NCBI GenBank assembly: GCA_030612495.1
Contig: JAUWNT010000107.1
Coordinates: forward strand, 1 to 7,471
Source: Candidatus Aminicenantota bacterium
GTDB taxonomy: Bacteria > Acidobacteriota > Aminicenantia > UBA2199
Length of the DNA: 7,471 nucleotides
Reading direction: 5' to 3'
In this document: positions 6,429 through 7,471 of the stretch, piece by piece
How positions within the stretch are numbered: the first letter of the stretch is position 1
Layout: every line of letters begins with the position of its first letter
Notes under the pieces: generated by a model
Told to the model about the DNA's origin: nothing
Seen by the model: the letters and a program-made list of their open reading frames with translations, nothing else
Database searches by the model: none
Program-made: the position numbers and the translations under genes

Positions 6429-7187
6429 ATGGATTTTTCAGGGAAACATGTATTAATTACAGGAGGTTCCAGAGGTATAGGTAAAGCTATTGCAAAAGCT
6501 TTTGCAAAACATGGAGCTTGCGTTGCTATTAGTTATAATACAAATCTCCAGGCTGCGCATGAAACAATTGATTCTTTGTTAGGAGGTCCTCATCTTATTA
6601 TTCAAGCAGATGTTTCGCAACCAGATTCTGTTAAACAGCTCATTGATACTGTAATATCAAAATTCGGAAAACTGGACATTGTTGTAAATAACGCTGGCAT
6701 TATAAATGATCTTCACATAGATAAAGTCGATTATGCAACATGGCAGAGGTCCTGGAAAGAGATACTTGAGATTAATCTAATTGGTCCTGCAAATATTTCC
6801 TATTGTGCTATACAGTATATGATGAAAAATAATGGTGGTAAAATAGTAAATATCTCATCACGTGGTGCATTTCGTGGCGAACCGGATTGCCCGGCGTATG
6901 GTGCAAGTAAAGCTGGTTTAAATGCTATGAGCCAATCATTAGCGCAGAAGCTTGCAAAACACAATATATTTATAGGTGTTGTTGCTCCAGGTTTTGTAGA
7001 GACAGACATGACCTCTGAGATATTGTCAGGCCCAAATGGAGATGAGATAAGAAACCAAAGCCCTATTGGTAGAGTGGCAAAACCAGAAGAGGTTGCGCAA
7101 GCTGTTTTGTTTCTAGCAGCAGAGGGTTCAGAATATATGACAGGAGCAATTATTGATGTGAATGGTGCATCATATTTGCGCTCTTAA
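6429..7187 (+). CDS. Short-chain dehydrogenase/reductase (classical SDR, FabG-like)
   Basis: This complete 252-residue classical SDR is an NAD(P)-dependent oxidoreductase of the cytoplasm. It shows the cofactor glycine motif T11-G-G-S-R-G16-I-G18, the N87-N-A-G90 stabilising motif, N116, and catalytic S144, Y157 and K161 in YGASK, followed by P-G-F-V-E-T-D-M-T. Length and the closing TGAIIDVNGA segment match FabG-like 3-oxoacyl-ACP reductases, but sugar and polyol dehydrogenases share all these motifs, so the substrate cannot be read from sequence. Start choice is firm: GAGGGGG (6415-6421) lies seven bases before the ATG, under its own promoter. It follows the GH127 gene by 76 bases and shares its higher GC and mixed codon use, which hints at a sugar-related role by association only. 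Its stop codon lies within the first copy of a 14-bp tandem repeat. Confidence 0.9.
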   Translation: MDFSGKHVLITGGSRGIGKAIAKAFAKHGACVAISYNTNLQAAHETIDSLLGGPHLIIQADVSQPDSVKQLIDTVISKFGKLDIVVNNAGIINDLHIDKVDYATWQRSWKEILEINLIGPANISYCAIQYMMKNNGGKIVNISSRGAFRGEPDCPAYGASKAGLNAMSQSLAQKLAKHNIFIGVVAPGFVETDMTSEILSGPNGDEIRNQSPIGRVAKPEEVAQAVLFLAAEGSEYMTGAIIDVNGASYLRS

Positions 7188-7211
7188 AGAAGGGGTCTTA
7201 AAGAAGGGGTC
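7182..7211. repeat. 14-bp perfect tandem duplication at the SDR stop codon
   Basis: The unit TTAAAGAAGGGGTC occurs twice in direct tandem (7184-7197 and 7198-7211); with period 14 the match extends two more bases leftward to 7182. The first copy contains the SDR stop codon. The second copy runs into the left arm of the inverted repeat at 7205, so the unit is probably the outer edge of that element, duplicated by slippage or insertion. Confidence 0.85.
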
Positions 7212-7329
7212 AAGTCTACGTTTGACTTTTATTTAAAAATTTAATAATATTTTTATATGATTATATGCAAAAGAGGCTTGAAGAAATCAAGAATGATACC
7301 CTCAAAGGTCAAACGTAGACTTGACCCCT
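7205..7329. mobile_element. Long inverted-repeat element, MITE- or REP-like, without intact transposase
   Basis: Positions 7205-7226 and 7308-7329 are perfect 22-base inverted complements, starting AGGGGTCAAGTCT on the left and closing with GACTTGACCCCT on the right. Allowing one mismatch the pairing extends to 27 bases (7205-7231 with 7303-7329). The interior of 71 bases is AT-rich with no gene of normal size. The compact 125-base form and location between two genes fit a miniature element or a palindromic unit mobilised in trans; GGGGTCA-type arms make me think of IS200-like or REP-associated tyrosine transposases, a loose recollection rather than a match. As RNA it would form a very stable hairpin and could stop transcription from either side. 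The repeat itself is certain; its mobility is inference. Confidence 0.6.
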
Positions 7330-7340
7330 AGCATAAATAC

Positions 7341-7369
7341 TTGACTAAATGGGGAAAATGAGAGAAAAT
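7341..7369 (+). promoter_or_regulatory. Possible sigma70-like promoter for ileS
   Basis: TTGACT (7341-7346) is followed after 17 bases by GAAAAT (7364-7369). The -35 is good, matching five of six consensus bases, and the -10 is mediocre. It lies between the inverted-repeat element and ileS, where a promoter is needed if the element terminates upstream transcripts. The site is not decisive on its own. Confidence 0.3.
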
Positions 7370-7396
7370 AACAGATAAAATTTTTTGGAGTTTAAA

Positions 7397-7471
7397 ATGT
7401 CAGAAGAAAAAAAAGTTAAATGGAAAGACACACTGAATTTGCCCAAAACAAATTTCCCAATGAAAGCTCAA
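7397..7471 (+). CDS. ileS: Isoleucyl-tRNA synthetase, first 25 residues (runs off the window)
   Basis: The frame from the ATG at 7397 stays open to the window edge and reads K8-W-K-D-T-L-N-L-P-K-T-N-F-P-M-K-A. This matches the highly conserved N-terminus of bacterial IleS (typically YKDTLNLPKTxFPMRA), the class I synthetase that charges tRNA-Ile. GGAG at 7387-7390 lies six bases before the ATG, so the start is well supported. The catalytic HIGH and KMSKS motifs lie beyond the window. It is a housekeeping gene and marks a return to core chromosome after the repeat block. Confidence 0.88.
   Translation, partial: MSEEKKVKWKDTLNLPKTNFPMKAQ

Noticed and set aside
6429..7187. Assigning the SDR as the housekeeping fabG of fatty-acid synthesis
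   Set aside because: All visible motifs are shared by the wider SDR family, no other fatty-acid genes are nearby, and it has its own promoter with an operator-like dyad beside a glycosidase gene.
7222..7250. Promoter from the left arm of the element (TTGACT, 17 bases, TAATAT) reading towards ileS
   Set aside because: The spacing is fine but the transcript would immediately run through the right arm, and the -10 is easily found by chance in such AT-rich DNA.
7182..7329. CRISPR-like array
   Set aside because: There are only two direct copies of a 14-mer in immediate tandem with no spacer, plus one inverted pair; no regular spacing and no cas genes.
7257..7331. 24-codon plus-strand frame in the inverted-repeat element (MIICKRGLKKS...)
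   Set aside because: It has no ribosome site and its last third is simply the right arm translated; the overlapping frame ending at 7318 looks more protein-like.

Overview
The window reads as bacterial chromosome from an AT-rich, probably anaerobic and diderm lineage. Bacterial traits are Shine-Dalgarno leaders, sigma70-like hexamers, an ADP-glucose-type glycogen synthase and tightly packed genes. A lipoprotein-like signal on a predicted glycosidase suggests a second membrane. An AmrS-type radical SAM enzyme and a DUF362 protein are common in anaerobes. I cannot name the phylum from the sequence alone.

Layout, left to right. Positions 1-184 (minus) hold the N-terminal part of a PHP-family histidinol-phosphatase-like enzyme. 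Positions 291-1247 (minus) hold a complete DUF362 protein. A divergent control region (1248-1441) carries one good sigma70-like promoter in each direction. To its right runs a compact plus-strand set: glycogen synthase glgA (1442-2902), a thioredoxin overlapping its end (2886-3206), and an AmrS-like radical SAM protein (3226-4233) that ends in an AT-rich hairpin. Next come a GH127/DUF1680 glycoside hydrolase with a lipoprotein-like leader (4304-6352) and an SDR oxidoreductase (6429-7187) with its own strong promoter and a perfect dyad over the start point. A non-coding block (7182-7331) follows, made of a 14-bp tandem duplication and long perfect inverted arms. The first 25 codons of isoleucyl-tRNA synthetase begin at 7397.

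The genes fall into two compositional groups. glgA, trx and amrS are very AT-rich (about a quarter to 30% GC in rows I counted) and use almost only AGA for arginine. The GH127 and SDR genes are near 40% GC with mixed arginine codons. With the repeat block on the right edge and the housekeeping gene ileS beyond it, this suggests that the GH127-SDR pair was acquired between amrS and ileS. Functionally, glgA makes storage glucan, the GH127 protein probably trims arabinose-containing or related glycans outside the cytoplasm, and the SDR could oxidise or reduce a sugar or acyl product. The last link is inference only.

I found no tRNA, rRNA, CRISPR array, intact transposase or clear multi-gene defence system. 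The most interesting items are the repeat block, the operator-like dyad and the compositional island.
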